Assembly: GCA_002401455.1 (NCBI GenBank)
Contig: NVTE01000004.1
Coordinates: 62,001 to 126,000, forward strand
Source of the DNA: Alphaproteobacteria bacterium
Lineage (GTDB): Bacteria > Pseudomonadota > Alphaproteobacteria > Sphingomonadales > Emcibacteraceae
Direction of reading: 5' to 3'
Length of the DNA stretch: 64,000 nt
In this document: positions 19,674 through 28,865 of the stretch, piece by piece
Numbering within the stretch: the stretch's first letter is position 1
Layout of the letters: the number at the start of each line of letters is the position of its first letter
The notes under the pieces: generated by a model
What the model was told of the DNA's origin: nothing
What the model saw: only the letters and a program-made list of their open reading frames with translations
Database searches by the model: none
Translations under genes and position numbers: made by a program

Positions 19674-20021
19674 GATCTCGCTACATCTCTGTGAGATGCA
19701 TCCCTCTTTTATTTCTTTGATTCACGGCTGAGACGATGTTCCGACTCAAGCTGTTAAAAAATACTCCTACCAGACAACTTTATCCAGCTAATAGTTAACG
19801 GTAAATCGTAAATAACCTGTAAAGATGTGCTTTGTGGCCTGGGGAAGGAAAAATTTTTGCTTGGCAAAGACCCGGGAATTGTTTTATAGTGCATTTTTAT
19901 AAGTAATATACATTTAAAAGCATTGAACTTTAAAAAGCATTGAACTTTTGGGGGCACAACAAAGATCCCGGGTATATTATTCCCAATAAATGCAACACAC
20001 CAGACTTTAAGGGCTCACGGT
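19674..20021. other. 348-base intergenic region between divergent genes
   Basis: No gene is seen here. It is AT-rich, must hold the promoters of the leftward PAS gene and the rightward cyclase gene, and contains the 17-base-spaced direct repeat listed separately. Confidence 0.7.
19916..19949 (+). repeat. Tandem direct repeat upstream of the cyclase gene
   Basis: AAAAGCATTGAACTTT at 19916-19931 is repeated as AAAAGCATTGAACTTTT at 19933-19949, a period of 17 bases. It lies about 75 bases before the start codon, a position suited to a regulator binding site, though a chance duplication is possible. Confidence 0.6.
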
Positions 20022-20798
20022 ATGACAAATGAAACATTGACTAATCTTGCAAGCGGAATGGCCAGTGGTGCTATTCGGGTGGTAGACCTGACAGTGCCGC
20101 TCAATGAAGACACGCCGGTAATTGGACTGCCGGAAGAATTTGCTCAGTCGCCATCTTTCAAGATGGAAAAGATTTCCCATTTCGATGAGAAGGGTCCGGC
20201 CTGGTACTGGAACAGTTTTTCCTGTGGTGAACATACGGGGACTCATTTTGATGCGCCGGGTCATTGGATCACCGGTAAGGGTTATGCCGATGGCTGTACC
20301 GATACTATTCCGCCGGAAAAGCTGGTCGCCCCGGCAAACGTCATTGATGTCAGTGCCGAGTCGGCGGAAAATGCCGATTACCTGCTGACCCCGGAAAAAC
20401 TCCTGGAGTGGGAAGCAGAGCACGGCAAGATTGAAGCCGGCACCTGGGTTTTGATGCGCACCGACTGGAGCAAGCGGTCGGTTGAAGATTTTCTGAATTA
20501 TGCCGAAGATGGCCCTCATACCCCTGGACCCTCCGCGGCCTGTATGGAATTTCTGGCCAAAGAGCGGGACATCCTGGGCTTTGGTGTTGAAACCATTGGC
20601 ACCGATGCCGGACAGGCCTTTGCCTTTGAACCGGCGTATCCGGCCCATTCCCTGATGCACGGTAATAACAAGCTTGGCCTGGCGTCACTGACCAATCTGG
20701 ATCAGCTGCCGCCAAAGGGTGCGATCATTGTTGCGGCCCCCCTGAAAATCGTTAATGGCTCCGGCAGTCCTCTGCGGGTCATCGCGCTGGCTCCCTAA
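20022..20798 (+). CDS. Cyclase-family metal hydrolase (kynurenine formamidase-like)
   Basis: A 258-residue protein of the PF04199 cyclase family, metal-dependent amidohydrolase-like enzymes that include bacterial kynurenine formamidase and isatin hydrolase. The metal motif HTGTHFDAPGHW is intact, with His71, His75, Asp77 and His81. Its neighbour downstream is indolepyruvate oxidoreductase, so a role in tryptophan or other aromatic breakdown is a reasonable guess, but the specific substrate cannot be read from the sequence. It is followed by a 113-base gap with a possible promoter, so it may not share a transcript with iorA. Confidence 0.82.
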   Translation: MTNETLTNLASGMASGAIRVVDLTVPLNEDTPVIGLPEEFAQSPSFKMEKISHFDEKGPAWYWNSFSCGEHTGTHFDAPGHWITGKGYADGCTDTIPPEKLVAPANVIDVSAESAENADYLLTPEKLLEWEAEHGKIEAGTWVLMRTDWSKRSVEDFLNYAEDGPHTPGPSAACMEFLAKERDILGFGVETIGTDAGQAFAFEPAYPAHSLMHGNNKLGLASLTNLDQLPPKGAIIVAAPLKIVNGSGSPLRVIALAP

Positions 20799-20810
20799 TA
20801 TTCAGAGCCC

Positions 20811-20839
20811 GACAAGATTTATGTAATCTGTGTTATAAT
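20811..20839 (+). promoter_or_regulatory. Possible promoter for iorAB
   Basis: A consensus -10 TATAAT lies at 20834-20839; 17 bases upstream is only a weak -35 (GACAAG, 20811-20816). It lies 73 bases before the iorA ATG, with no other gene between. Confidence 0.4.
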
Positions 20840-20911
20840 ATCCGCCCGGGCGCTGTCCGGGTCGGGTTGGACCATGTGCCGATAGCGGCACTCAAGAGAA
20901 GAGTATGAGAT

Positions 20912-23065
20912 ATGGCTGAGCGTTCCTTCGCCAAAGAAGTGAAAAAACTGCGTCTTGGGGATGGGGAGACTTTTCATGGGGAGGGCATTCTCGCCGTCAC
21001 CAAGGGTCTTCTACAATCCGGGGTCGCCTATGTGGGCGGCTATCAGGGCTCGCCGGTGTCCCATCTGATGGATGTTCTGGCCGATTCCCATGAAATCCTA
21101 TCCGAACTTGGCGTCCATTTTGAAGCCAATGGCTCTGAAGCCACAGCGGCGGCCATGTTATCGGCCTCGATCAGTTATCCCCTGCGGGCGGCGGTGACCT
21201 GGAAATCCACGGTCGGGACCAATGTGGCCTCCGATGCCCTCTCAAACCTGGCCTCGGCCGGTGTCATTGGCGGTACGGTGATCATCCTCGGCGAAGATTA
21301 CGGCGAGGGGGCCAGCATCATGCAGGAACGCTCCCATGCCTTTGCCATGAAATCGCAGATGTGGCTGATCAATCCCCGGCCCAATCTGCCGAAAATGGTC
21401 GATATGCTGGAAAAAAGCTTCCAGCTGTCTGAGGCCAGTAACACGCCGCTGTTCTTCCAGCTGCGCATACGGGCCTGTCATCTTCATGGCCAGTTTGTGG
21501 CCAAGGACAATCTGAAACCGGCCTTCACGGTCCGTGATGCCCTGGAAAACCCGAAACGGGAAGCCGACAAGATCATTCTGCCGCCGTTTACTTTCCTCCA
21601 TGAAAAGCAAAAAATTGAACAGCGTTGGCCGGCAGCGGTCAAATTTATTAAAGACCATGAGCTCAATGAAATCTTTGACGGAGCCGAAGGCGATGTGGGT
21701 ATCATCTTCGAAGGCGGGCTTTATAATGTGGTGATTCGCGCCCTGCAGATGCTTGGCCTGGCTGATAGTCTGGGTGAAACTGATATTCCGCTTTATGTGA
21801 TGAATGTGACCTATCCGCTGGTCGATGACCATCTGGTCGAATTTGCCAAGGACAAAAAAGCCGTTCTGATGGTCGAGGAAGGCCAGCCCAACTATATTGA
21901 GCAGGCCCTGAACAAGGTCTTCAATGATGCGGAGCTCACCTGCAAGATTTCGGGCAAGGATGTGCTGCCGGTCTCGGGCGAATATACCGGTCAGGTCATG
22001 AAAGAGGGTATCAAGGGATTTCTGGAAAAATTTAAACCGGACCTGGTTAAATTTGATGATCAGGCAGCCTCTATCGCCAGCCTGTCTCAGGTGACGGTGA
22101 CGGCGGAAGCCCTAGATGTCGCCATTCCGGCCCGGCCTCCTGGATTATGTACCGGTTGCCCCGAACGGCCATTTTTCGCCGCCATGAAGATGCTGGAAAA
22201 AGACTATGGTGAGATCCATATTTCGGCTGACATCGGCTGTAATTCCTTCGGTACCCTACCGCCGTTCCAGATCGGTAATACCATCATGGGCTACGGCCTG
22301 AGCGCGGCCAGCTCCTCGGCCTTCAGTTCCGTGCGCGGCAAGCGGGCGATTTCGATCATGGGTGACGGGGGGTTTTGGCATAATGGCCTGACTAGCGGCA
22401 TCGGCAGTGCGGTCTATAACAACAGTGATAATGTTTTTATCATCGTCGACAATGGCTACGCGGCGGCGACCGGCGGTCAGTATATCCAGTCCTCGGCCCG
22501 GACCCTGAAAGAGGATGAACGTAAAGCCCGGATTCAGGAAGCGGTTCAGGGCGTCGGCGTCAAATGGGTGCGGACCATAAATTCCTATGACATTGCCGAT
22601 GTCAAAGCGCTGGTTCGTGAAGCCATGACGTCACATTTTATCGGACCGAAAGTGATCGTGATCGAGGGCGAGTGTATGCTCAACCGTCAGCGTCGGGAAA
22701 AACCGATCAAGGCGAAAAGGATCAAGGCTGGCAAGCGCGAGGTCAAGGAGCGCTTCTATGTGGAAAGCGAAACCTGTACCGGCGACCATGCCTGTATCCG
22801 CCTGTCGGGCTGTCCGTCCCTGACGATCAAGCCGTCACCGGATATCCTGCGCGAGGACCCGGTGGCCTATGTGGATAACAGCTGTGTTGGCTGTGGTGTC
22901 TGCGGCGAAAATGTCCATGCCGCCGTCTTATGTCCGTCCTTCTCCCGGGCGGAACTGATTTTCAACCCCTCAGGCTGGGACCGCCTGAAACATGTTGTCC
23001 GTCAGGGGGCCATCGGCTTCCTGCAAAGACGTTCAGATAACAAACGGGCGAGGGTATCCCTATGA
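20912..23065 (+). CDS. iorA: Indolepyruvate:ferredoxin oxidoreductase, alpha subunit
   Basis: A 717-residue thiamine-diphosphate enzyme subunit that decarboxylates aryl pyruvates to aryl-acetyl-CoA, reducing ferredoxin. An N-terminal pyrimidine-binding domain (about 20-200) is followed by a TPP domain with CTGCPERPFF near 410 and MGDGGFWHNG near 482. The C terminus is a ferredoxin-like domain with two cysteine clusters (CTGDHACIRLSGCP and CVGCGVCGENVHAAVLCP), fit for 4Fe-4S centres although the first is looser than the usual CxxCxxC. It overlaps the beta subunit gene by 4 bases. Confidence 0.92.
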   Translation: MAERSFAKEVKKLRLGDGETFHGEGILAVTKGLLQSGVAYVGGYQGSPVSHLMDVLADSHEILSELGVHFEANGSEATAAAMLSASISYPLRAAVTWKSTVGTNVASDALSNLASAGVIGGTVIILGEDYGEGASIMQERSHAFAMKSQMWLINPRPNLPKMVDMLEKSFQLSEASNTPLFFQLRIRACHLHGQFVAKDNLKPAFTVRDALENPKREADKIILPPFTFLHEKQKIEQRWPAAVKFIKDHELNEIFDGAEGDVGIIFEGGLYNVVIRALQMLGLADSLGETDIPLYVMNVTYPLVDDHLVEFAKDKKAVLMVEEGQPNYIEQALNKVFNDAELTCKISGKDVLPVSGEYTGQVMKEGIKGFLEKFKPDLVKFDDQAASIASLSQVTVTAEALDVAIPARPPGLCTGCPERPFFAAMKMLEKDYGEIHISADIGCNSFGTLPPFQIGNTIMGYGLSAASSSAFSSVRGKRAISIMGDGGFWHNGLTSGIGSAVYNNSDNVFIIVDNGYAAATGGQYIQSSARTLKEDERKARIQEAVQGVGVKWVRTINSYDIADVKALVREAMTSHFIGPKVIVIEGECMLNRQRREKPIKAKRIKAGKREVKERFYVESETCTGDHACIRLSGCPSLTIKPSPDILREDPVAYVDNSCVGCGVCGENVHAAVLCPSFSRAELIFNPSGWDRLKHVVRQGAIGFLQRRSDNKRARVSL

Positions 23066-24552
23066 GTAACACGCGTATCAAGCCAACCACAATCGTCATT
23101 TCCGCCCTCGGCGGCCAAGGCGGCGGCGTGCTGACCAACTGGCTGGTCAATATGGCCGAGCAGAATGACTATTTCGCTCAGTCGACGTCGGTTCCCGGGG
23201 TCGCCCAGCGGACTGGCGCGACGATCTATTATCTGGAAATGTTCCCAAAATCAGAGGTCAAGGACCTGACGGTCCCACCGGTTATGGCGCTGATGCCCAT
23301 GGCGGGTGATGTGGATCTGGTGGTGGCAGCCGAACTGATGGAGGCCGGACGCGCCGTCCAGCGGCAATTTGTCACCCCGTTAAAAACCACCCTGATCGCC
23401 TCGACCCACCGGGTGTTCTCCATTGCGGAGAAAATGGTCCTGGGCGACGGTACCGGCGATTCCGACACCGTGCTCAAGGCGGCGCATCAGGCGGCAAAGA
23501 CTTTTGTCGCTTTTGATATGGAAAGCCTGGCCGCTGAGATGAGCTGCGTGATCAGCTCGATTATGTTTGGCGCCATTGCTGGCTCCAAGAAATTGCCGTT
23601 TTCCCGGGAGAAATTTGAAGACGCTATCCGGGCCGAGGGCAAGATGGTCGAGGCCAATCTGCGTGGCTTTAACGCCGGCTACCAGGCGGCGGAGACCCCT
23701 TACGTTCCGGAACAGGCCAGCGATACGGATGTGCCTTTTGGCAAGATTGAAGGCACAGCCAATACCCCGGCGGCCCAGGCGCTGATTGACCGCATCAACG
23801 GCCTGCCGGACCCGGCCCGTGAATTTGCCTATGCCGGTGCGACGAAGTTGCTCGACTATCAGGACCTGGACTATGCCGAGGCCTATATCGCCGAACTGGA
23901 AGCCTTTGCCGCCACCGACAAAGCGCCGTTCGACCTGACCCATGAGTTGGCGCGCTATCTGGCGCTATGGATGGCCTTTGACGACACGATCAAGGTCGCG
24001 GATATCAAGACCCGGTCCGAACGGGTGAAAAAATATCGCCAAGAAGTCCGCGCCGGAAAAGACCAGATTGTCCATATGGTCGAATTCATGCACCCGCGCC
24101 TGGAAGAGATTGTCGGCACTATGCCGGTGGGTATGGCTAGATTTGTTCTGAAGTCACCTTTCCTGACCCGGTTCTTCGAGAAATTCACCGGCCCCCGGCT
24201 GTCAGACACGACAAAGGTTTCGTCGTTCCTGATGCTGTATTTTATGGCCTCCCTGCGCTTCATGCGCCGCAAGACCCTGCGCTATGCCGAGGAACATGCC
24301 GAGATTAAAAGCTGGCTCGACCGGGTACGGACGACCGTGGCCACGGATTATGACCTGGCGGTGGAGATTGTTCGTTGTCAGCGCTTGATCAAAGGCTACG
24401 GCGAGACTCACGAGCGGGGACTGGGCAATTTCAAGACCATCATGGCAGCCCTTGATAACGGCTCTGTCACACCAGCTAAAGTCAGCGAGCTGCGCACCGC
24501 GGCCCTGGAAGATGAAGACGGTAAAGCCTTTAAAAAGGCCCTTGCTGCCTAA
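23062..24552 (+). CDS. iorB: Indolepyruvate oxidoreductase, beta subunit (long form)
   Basis: A 496-residue subunit. The first 200 residues are the gamma-type domain of 2-oxoacid ferredoxin oxidoreductases (ISALGGQGGGVLTNWL, then SVPGVAQRTGATIYYLEM). The last 300 residues form the extra domain seen in the long IorB proteins of Proteobacteria; archaeal IorB is only about 200 residues. It is translationally coupled to iorA by an ATGA overlap. Together the pair would convert the transamination products of tryptophan, phenylalanine or tyrosine to acyl-CoA. A strong bidirectional terminator closes the operon. Confidence 0.9.
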   Translation: MSNTRIKPTTIVISALGGQGGGVLTNWLVNMAEQNDYFAQSTSVPGVAQRTGATIYYLEMFPKSEVKDLTVPPVMALMPMAGDVDLVVAAELMEAGRAVQRQFVTPLKTTLIASTHRVFSIAEKMVLGDGTGDSDTVLKAAHQAAKTFVAFDMESLAAEMSCVISSIMFGAIAGSKKLPFSREKFEDAIRAEGKMVEANLRGFNAGYQAAETPYVPEQASDTDVPFGKIEGTANTPAAQALIDRINGLPDPAREFAYAGATKLLDYQDLDYAEAYIAELEAFAATDKAPFDLTHELARYLALWMAFDDTIKVADIKTRSERVKKYRQEVRAGKDQIVHMVEFMHPRLEEIVGTMPVGMARFVLKSPFLTRFFEKFTGPRLSDTTKVSSFLMLYFMASLRFMRRKTLRYAEEHAEIKSWLDRVRTTVATDYDLAVEIVRCQRLIKGYGETHERGLGNFKTIMAALDNGSVTPAKVSELRTAALEDEDGKAFKKALAA

Positions 24553-24573
24553 TTATAGAAGATACTAAATGAA

Positions 24574-24610
24574 AAAGCCCCCCTGCTATGATCAATAGCA
24601 GGGGGGCTTT
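24574..24610. terminator. Bidirectional terminator between iorB and feoB
   Basis: A perfect 16-base-pair stem, 24574-24589 with 24595-24610 around the loop GATCA, has a T-rich tail on the plus strand and five T (24572-24576 complement) on the minus strand. It serves both convergent operons. Confidence 0.93.
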
Positions 24611-24627
24611 ATTTCTGTCTGATAACC

Positions 24628-26517
24628 TTAGGCGAGGAAGGCCGTCGTAATCTTGTTGACGCCGTACGCCGCCACATAGGCCAGGATAAAAAGATACCCG
24701 GTCATGAAGCTGGTCCAGCCCCAGCTGTTGGTTTCCCGGCGCACGGTGGCGATGGTGGCAAAACACTGGGGCGCAAAGACATACCAGGCCAGGAAAGCAA
24801 AGGCCGTCGGCAGTGACCAGCTGTTCTGGATCACGGCGCGCATACCCTGTTCAATCTGGTCCTCATTACCCTGCAGGGCGTAGACCGTGCCGAGTGCGCC
24901 AATGGCGACCTCACGGGCGGCCATGCCCGGGATCAGGGCGATGGACATTTCCCAGTTAAAGCCAAGGGGCTCAAAGATATACTGCAGATAGCGACCCAGG
25001 GTGCCGGCGAAGCTGTAATAAATATCGGGCTCGGTCGCGCCAATGGGTTTCTTGGGATATTGCGCCAGGGCCCACAGCGCGATGGAGGAATAAAGAATGA
25101 TTGTGCCTGCGCGTTTCAGGAAGGCCCGGGCTCGTTCCCACAGGTTGATCAGCAGATGTTTCAGTACCGGCAGTTGATATTTGGGCAGTTCCATCATGAA
25201 CGGCTGGGCGACCCCCTTGGTCAGGGTCTTCTTGAGCACCGCCGCGACAATCAACGCGCTGACAATACCGACCAGATACAAGCCAAACAGCACTAGGCCC
25301 TGGAGGCCGAACAGGCCAAAAAATACTGATTTATTAGGCACCACGGCACCGATCAGCAGGGCATAGACCGGAATCCGTGCGGAACAGGTCATCAGGGGCG
25401 CGATCATGATCGTCGTGATTCGGTCCCGGTGATGTTCGATGGTCCGGGTGGCCATGATGCCGGGAATGGCGCAGGCAAAACTGGACATCAGGGGGATGAA
25501 GGCCCGGCCATTGAGGCCAACCATGGCCATTAGCCGGTCCATGATAAAGGCGGCCCGGGCCATATATCCGGTGGCCTCGAGCAGCAGGATGAAGGTAAAG
25601 AGAATGACAATCTGCGGCAGGAAGACCAGCACACTGCCGACCCCCGCAATGATGCCATGGATCAACAGGCTGCGGAACCAGTTGTCAGGCAGGTAGGTGC
25701 TGATCAGCCCCTGAAGGGCGCGAAAGCCGTCCTCGATCAGGGTCATCGGCGCTTCGGCCCAGAAATAAACCAGCTGGAACATGCCGAACAGGGTAATGAA
25801 AAAGATGATAATGCCGAGCACAGGGTGCAAGAGGACTCTGTCCAACTGGCGGGTGATCTTATGGTGGGTGCCCTCAGAGATAATGGCGACATCGGCAATC
25901 TTACGGGCGCGTCTCTGCAGTTCCCGGGTGCCCGGGGCCGCGACCGCATCCTGGGCCGGGGCTAAATTGGTGATCGATTTAGCCAGTTGGGTTTTCAGGG
26001 CATCAAGGCTACCTTTACGCACCGCAATCGTGGTGACCACCGGAATGCCCAGCTCCCGGGACAGAACTTTCGGGTCAATGGTGATACCGTCCCGTTTAGC
26101 CAGGTCCTGCATGTTCAGGGCCAGAATAACCGGCAGGCCCAGATGTTTCATTTCCAGCACCAGCCGCAGATGAACCCTAAGGTTGGTGCTGTCGGCAACA
26201 CAGAGCAGGATGTCAGGCCGGCTTTCACTTTGATGGACGCCGGTAATCACTTCCCGGCTGACCCGCTCGTCCAGGGTCCGGTCTTTCAGGCTGTAAATGC
26301 CCGGCAGGTCAATGAGTAGGATATTCTGGTTATCTTCGGTGACATATTTACCGCTGCGTCGCTCGACGGTGACACCGGGATAATTGGCCACTTTCTGGCT
26401 GCTGCCGGTCAGGCTGTTAAACAGGGAGCTTTTGCCACAATTGGGACTGCCGACCAGGGCAACTTTAATTTCCCGGGGCGTGGCGGTTGTGGTATTGAGG
26501 GGGGCTGAAGTATTCAT
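24628..26517 (-). CDS. feoB: FeoB, ferrous iron transporter
   Basis: A 629-residue inner-membrane ferrous iron transporter. The N-terminal G domain has the P-loop GSPNCGKS (23-30), G3 DLPGIYSL and G4 NMQD, and is followed by about eight to ten hydrophobic segments forming the transport domain, including the Gate regions around FAWFVFAP-like residues. It is shorter than the E. coli protein (773), as is common in alphaproteobacteria. The start overlaps the feoA stop by 4 bases (26514-26517), so the two are coupled. It takes up Fe2+ under oxygen-poor or iron-poor conditions; iron regulation is suggested by the AT-rich palindromic region upstream of feoA. Confidence 0.95.
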   Translation of the reverse strand: MNTSAPLNTTTATPREIKVALVGSPNCGKSSLFNSLTGSSQKVANYPGVTVERRSGKYVTEDNQNILLIDLPGIYSLKDRTLDERVSREVITGVHQSESRPDILLCVADSTNLRVHLRLVLEMKHLGLPVILALNMQDLAKRDGITIDPKVLSRELGIPVVTTIAVRKGSLDALKTQLAKSITNLAPAQDAVAAPGTRELQRRARKIADVAIISEGTHHKITRQLDRVLLHPVLGIIIFFITLFGMFQLVYFWAEAPMTLIEDGFRALQGLISTYLPDNWFRSLLIHGIIAGVGSVLVFLPQIVILFTFILLLEATGYMARAAFIMDRLMAMVGLNGRAFIPLMSSFACAIPGIMATRTIEHHRDRITTIMIAPLMTCSARIPVYALLIGAVVPNKSVFFGLFGLQGLVLFGLYLVGIVSALIVAAVLKKTLTKGVAQPFMMELPKYQLPVLKHLLINLWERARAFLKRAGTIILYSSIALWALAQYPKKPIGATEPDIYYSFAGTLGRYLQYIFEPLGFNWEMSIALIPGMAAREVAIGALGTVYALQGNEDQIEQGMRAVIQNSWSLPTAFAFLAWYVFAPQCFATIATVRRETNSWGWTSFMTGYLFILAYVAAYGVNKITTAFLA

Positions 26518-26780
26518 TCTGTTCCGGAACTGATTTTCACGGCGGCGGCTTCCATGCGGCGTAGGGCCACGGTCATTTGACCGATACGGACGGCGATGGG
26601 ATCGCGGGAGATGGGACCTTCATGTAGGATTGTGACCTCAAGGCCTTCTTCAAAGCCAATTTCAAGCAGGCGATCTTCCAGGTCACGGGCAAACTCACTA
26701 TCTTTGCAGCGTGCTGCTTCGAACCCGAGGATGGTGGCCTGGTCCCCTTTGGCTAAATCATTTAAATACCGTGTGCTCAT
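26514..26780 (-). CDS. feoA: FeoA, ferrous iron transport accessory protein
   Basis: An 88-residue SH3-like FeoA domain protein, with the usual LLEIGFEEGLEVTILHEGPI segment and a DPIAVRIG stretch near the C terminus. FeoA is a cytoplasmic partner needed for FeoB activity. It is first in the feoAB operon. Length and position are typical; a free-standing DtxR-type SH3 domain is an unlikely alternative because of the feoB overlap. Confidence 0.92.
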   Translation of the reverse strand: MSTRYLNDLAKGDQATILGFEAARCKDSEFARDLEDRLLEIGFEEGLEVTILHEGPISRDPIAVRIGQMTVALRRMEAAAVKISSGTE

Positions 26781-26789
26781 AAATCTAAC

Positions 26790-26826
26790 TAATAATAATT
26801 ATCAATAACAATGATTACCTGATAAT
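26790..26826 (-). promoter_or_regulatory. Possible Fur-type operator upstream of feoA
   Basis: On the coding strand the region contains ATTGATAATTATTATTAG and, further up, ATTATCAGGTAATCATTG. These share several GATAAT/ATTATC hexamer units with the Fur box but do not form a complete 19-base match. It lies 10-46 bases before the ATG, so it would overlap the promoter. Confidence 0.4.
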
Positions 26827-26965
26827 GGTACTTTTGTAAATGGTCAATACGCGAAAATAATACTTATTACAATTTAATTGATTTGTGTTAAGAATTACGG
26901 AGTTAAAACGATCGTATGAATTTTAATCGCCCAATGAATACCACAAAATGAAAAGGAATAAACAG

Positions 26966-27880
26966 ATGCCCTATGATTTTACCGGACAGGTTGCCATTAT
27001 TACCGGATCAGGCGGGGGACTTGGCCGCGCCCATGCGTTGGCGTTTGCCCGGCGGGGCGCGATGGTGGTGATTAATGACCTGGGCGGTGCCCGGGACGGG
27101 GCCTCAGCCGATGGCAGCTCTCTCAGCCCGGCCCAGAAAGTCGTTCAGGAAATCACGGATCTGGGCGGCAAGGCGATCGCCAATGGTGGCAATGTGACCT
27201 CGGAAACCGATATGCAGGCCATGGTGGAGCAGACCCTGTCCGCCTTTGGCCGCATCGATATTCTGGTCAATAATGCCGGTATTCTGCGCGACAAGACCTT
27301 CAGCAAGATGACGGTTGAGGATTTCAAGATGGTGATGGACGTGCATCTGATGGGTAGCGTCATTGCCACCCGGGCGGTGTTGCCGACCATGAAGGATCAG
27401 GGTTACGGCCGGATTGTCATGACCACGTCGTCCAGCGGCCTTTACGGCAATTTCGGCCAGAGTAATTACGGGGCGGCCAAGCTGGGCCTGATCGGCCTGA
27501 CCAATACCCTGAAGTTGGAGCTGTTTAAGTCGGGCATCCGGGTCAATGCCTTGGCACCGGTGGCCGCGACCCGCATGACCGACGATATCATGCCGCCGCA
27601 GATGCTCGACCTGCTGACCCCGGACAGTGTTTCGCCGGCGGTACTTTATCTTTGTGGCAAGGACGCCCCGACCGGGGAGATCATCACCGCCGGGGCTGGT
27701 ACCTTTGCCCGGGCACAGATATTGGAAAGTGAAGGGGTATTTCTCGGGCCTGACGCGACCCCGGAAATGATCGCCGACCAGTGGGACAGCCTGTCCGACA
27801 TGTCGACGGCCAAACCGTACCGGCAGGGCTCGGACCAGAGCCAGAAATTCGTTGCCAACGCCTTCGAGGATAAAGCGTAG
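26966..27880 (+). CDS. Short-chain dehydrogenase, MFE-2/(3R)-hydroxyacyl-CoA dehydrogenase-like
   Basis: A 304-residue SDR with TGSGGGLG (13-20) for NAD binding, the NNAGI motif (102-106) and the catalytic serine plus Tyr168-x3-Lys172. The opening GQVAIITGSGGGLGRAHAL and the VINDLGG segment resemble the dehydrogenase part of multifunctional enzyme type 2, which acts on (3R)-hydroxyacyl-CoA; the true substrate is not certain. I use the ATG at 26966 because AAAAGGAATAAACAG precedes it; the ATG at 26948 lies upstream of that Shine-Dalgarno. It is the last GC-rich gene before the AT-rich island. Confidence 0.87.
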   Translation: MPYDFTGQVAIITGSGGGLGRAHALAFARRGAMVVINDLGGARDGASADGSSLSPAQKVVQEITDLGGKAIANGGNVTSETDMQAMVEQTLSAFGRIDILVNNAGILRDKTFSKMTVEDFKMVMDVHLMGSVIATRAVLPTMKDQGYGRIVMTTSSSGLYGNFGQSNYGAAKLGLIGLTNTLKLELFKSGIRVNALAPVAATRMTDDIMPPQMLDLLTPDSVSPAVLYLCGKDAPTGEIITAGAGTFARAQILESEGVFLGPDATPEMIADQWDSLSDMSTAKPYRQGSDQSQKFVANAFEDKA

Positions 27881-28058
27881 TATCGGGAAAATTACATTAT
27901 TTTAAAGGAATATTAAAAATTTATACCTCAAATAGGTGCTTATTTGTAGTTTAATTGCTATTTAAGCTTGTAAAGGTATTTTTTTATTGTATCGAGAATC
28001 CAAATCTGATTCAATAGAACAAAATATGCTTGTCTTTTGGGCTGGGAAGAGAAAAATA

Positions 28059-28865
28059 ATGGAATTGCCAAGACCACATTTTGAAAACCCTCCTATCAAT
28101 GAGGTGGCGGTTTGTGTAGTTTTTAAAAAAATTGATGGGTTTCAAGCTGTACATTTTGGAGAGTTTTGGACAAAAATTAGAAGACACTTTCCCAAAACCC
28201 AGGATGTTGCGCCTTTGGATCATGTCAGTACAGCAGGTGGTAATGGTGTTGAAATTCAAATTTCAGCAAAACCACCGCTACCCCGAGTTTGGTTTGAAGG
28301 CATTTCGCGTCATGAGCTTATCCAATTACAAGATGATCGGTTTATATTTAATTGGAGAAAACTTGAAGATGGCCTTTACCCTAGGTTTGAAGAAGTTTTT
28401 AATAATTTCAAAAAATATTGGGACTTATTTGTACAATATATAAGTGAAAGTGGGTTGGGAAATATTTCAATCACTCAATATGAGTTAACGTATATTAATA
28501 TTATTAATTTGAAAAAAACCCCCTTAACAGTAATTGATCTTGCGAATGTTTTTAATGGCAATGCCTTGATAGGGCATAAGGATTGTTTTTTGCCCAGTCC
28601 TTCGGGGTTTAATTGGCAAACATTTTATCCATTTCCTGATAATCAAGGTTCATTAAACATTAATGCGATCAGTGGGCTCTCTCAGGAGAATAAATCTATA
28701 GTAGCGCGTTTAGACATGGTTGCCAGAGGTACTCCGCAAGAGAAAGAGAATATTGAAGCGGGGCTTGAAGAGTGGTTTAATATGGCTCATTTATGGATTG
28801 TGAATGGGTTTGTGGCCATTACGACTGAAAATGCTCAACGTGAATTATGGGGAAGAGTGGAATGA
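28059..28865 (+). CDS. TIGR04255-like protein, first gene of an AT-rich three-gene module
   Basis: A 268-residue protein. The start LPRPHFENPPINEVAVCVVF and the later YPRFEEVFNNFKKYW segment resemble TIGR04255, a sporadically distributed family of about 260 residues with no known function. No signal peptide or membrane segment is seen. The ATG at 28059 follows GGGAAGAG by 9 bases; a TTG at 27987 would add 24 residues. The stop overlaps the next gene by 4 bases (ATGA), so the two are translationally coupled. Base composition is far below that of the neighbours (13 G/C in 60 bases at 28381-28440), a sign of recent transfer. Function unknown. Confidence 0.75.
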   Translation: MELPRPHFENPPINEVAVCVVFKKIDGFQAVHFGEFWTKIRRHFPKTQDVAPLDHVSTAGGNGVEIQISAKPPLPRVWFEGISRHELIQLQDDRFIFNWRKLEDGLYPRFEEVFNNFKKYWDLFVQYISESGLGNISITQYELTYINIINLKKTPLTVIDLANVFNGNALIGHKDCFLPSPSGFNWQTFYPFPDNQGSLNINAISGLSQENKSIVARLDMVARGTPQEKENIEAGLEEWFNMAHLWIVNGFVAITTENAQRELWGRVE

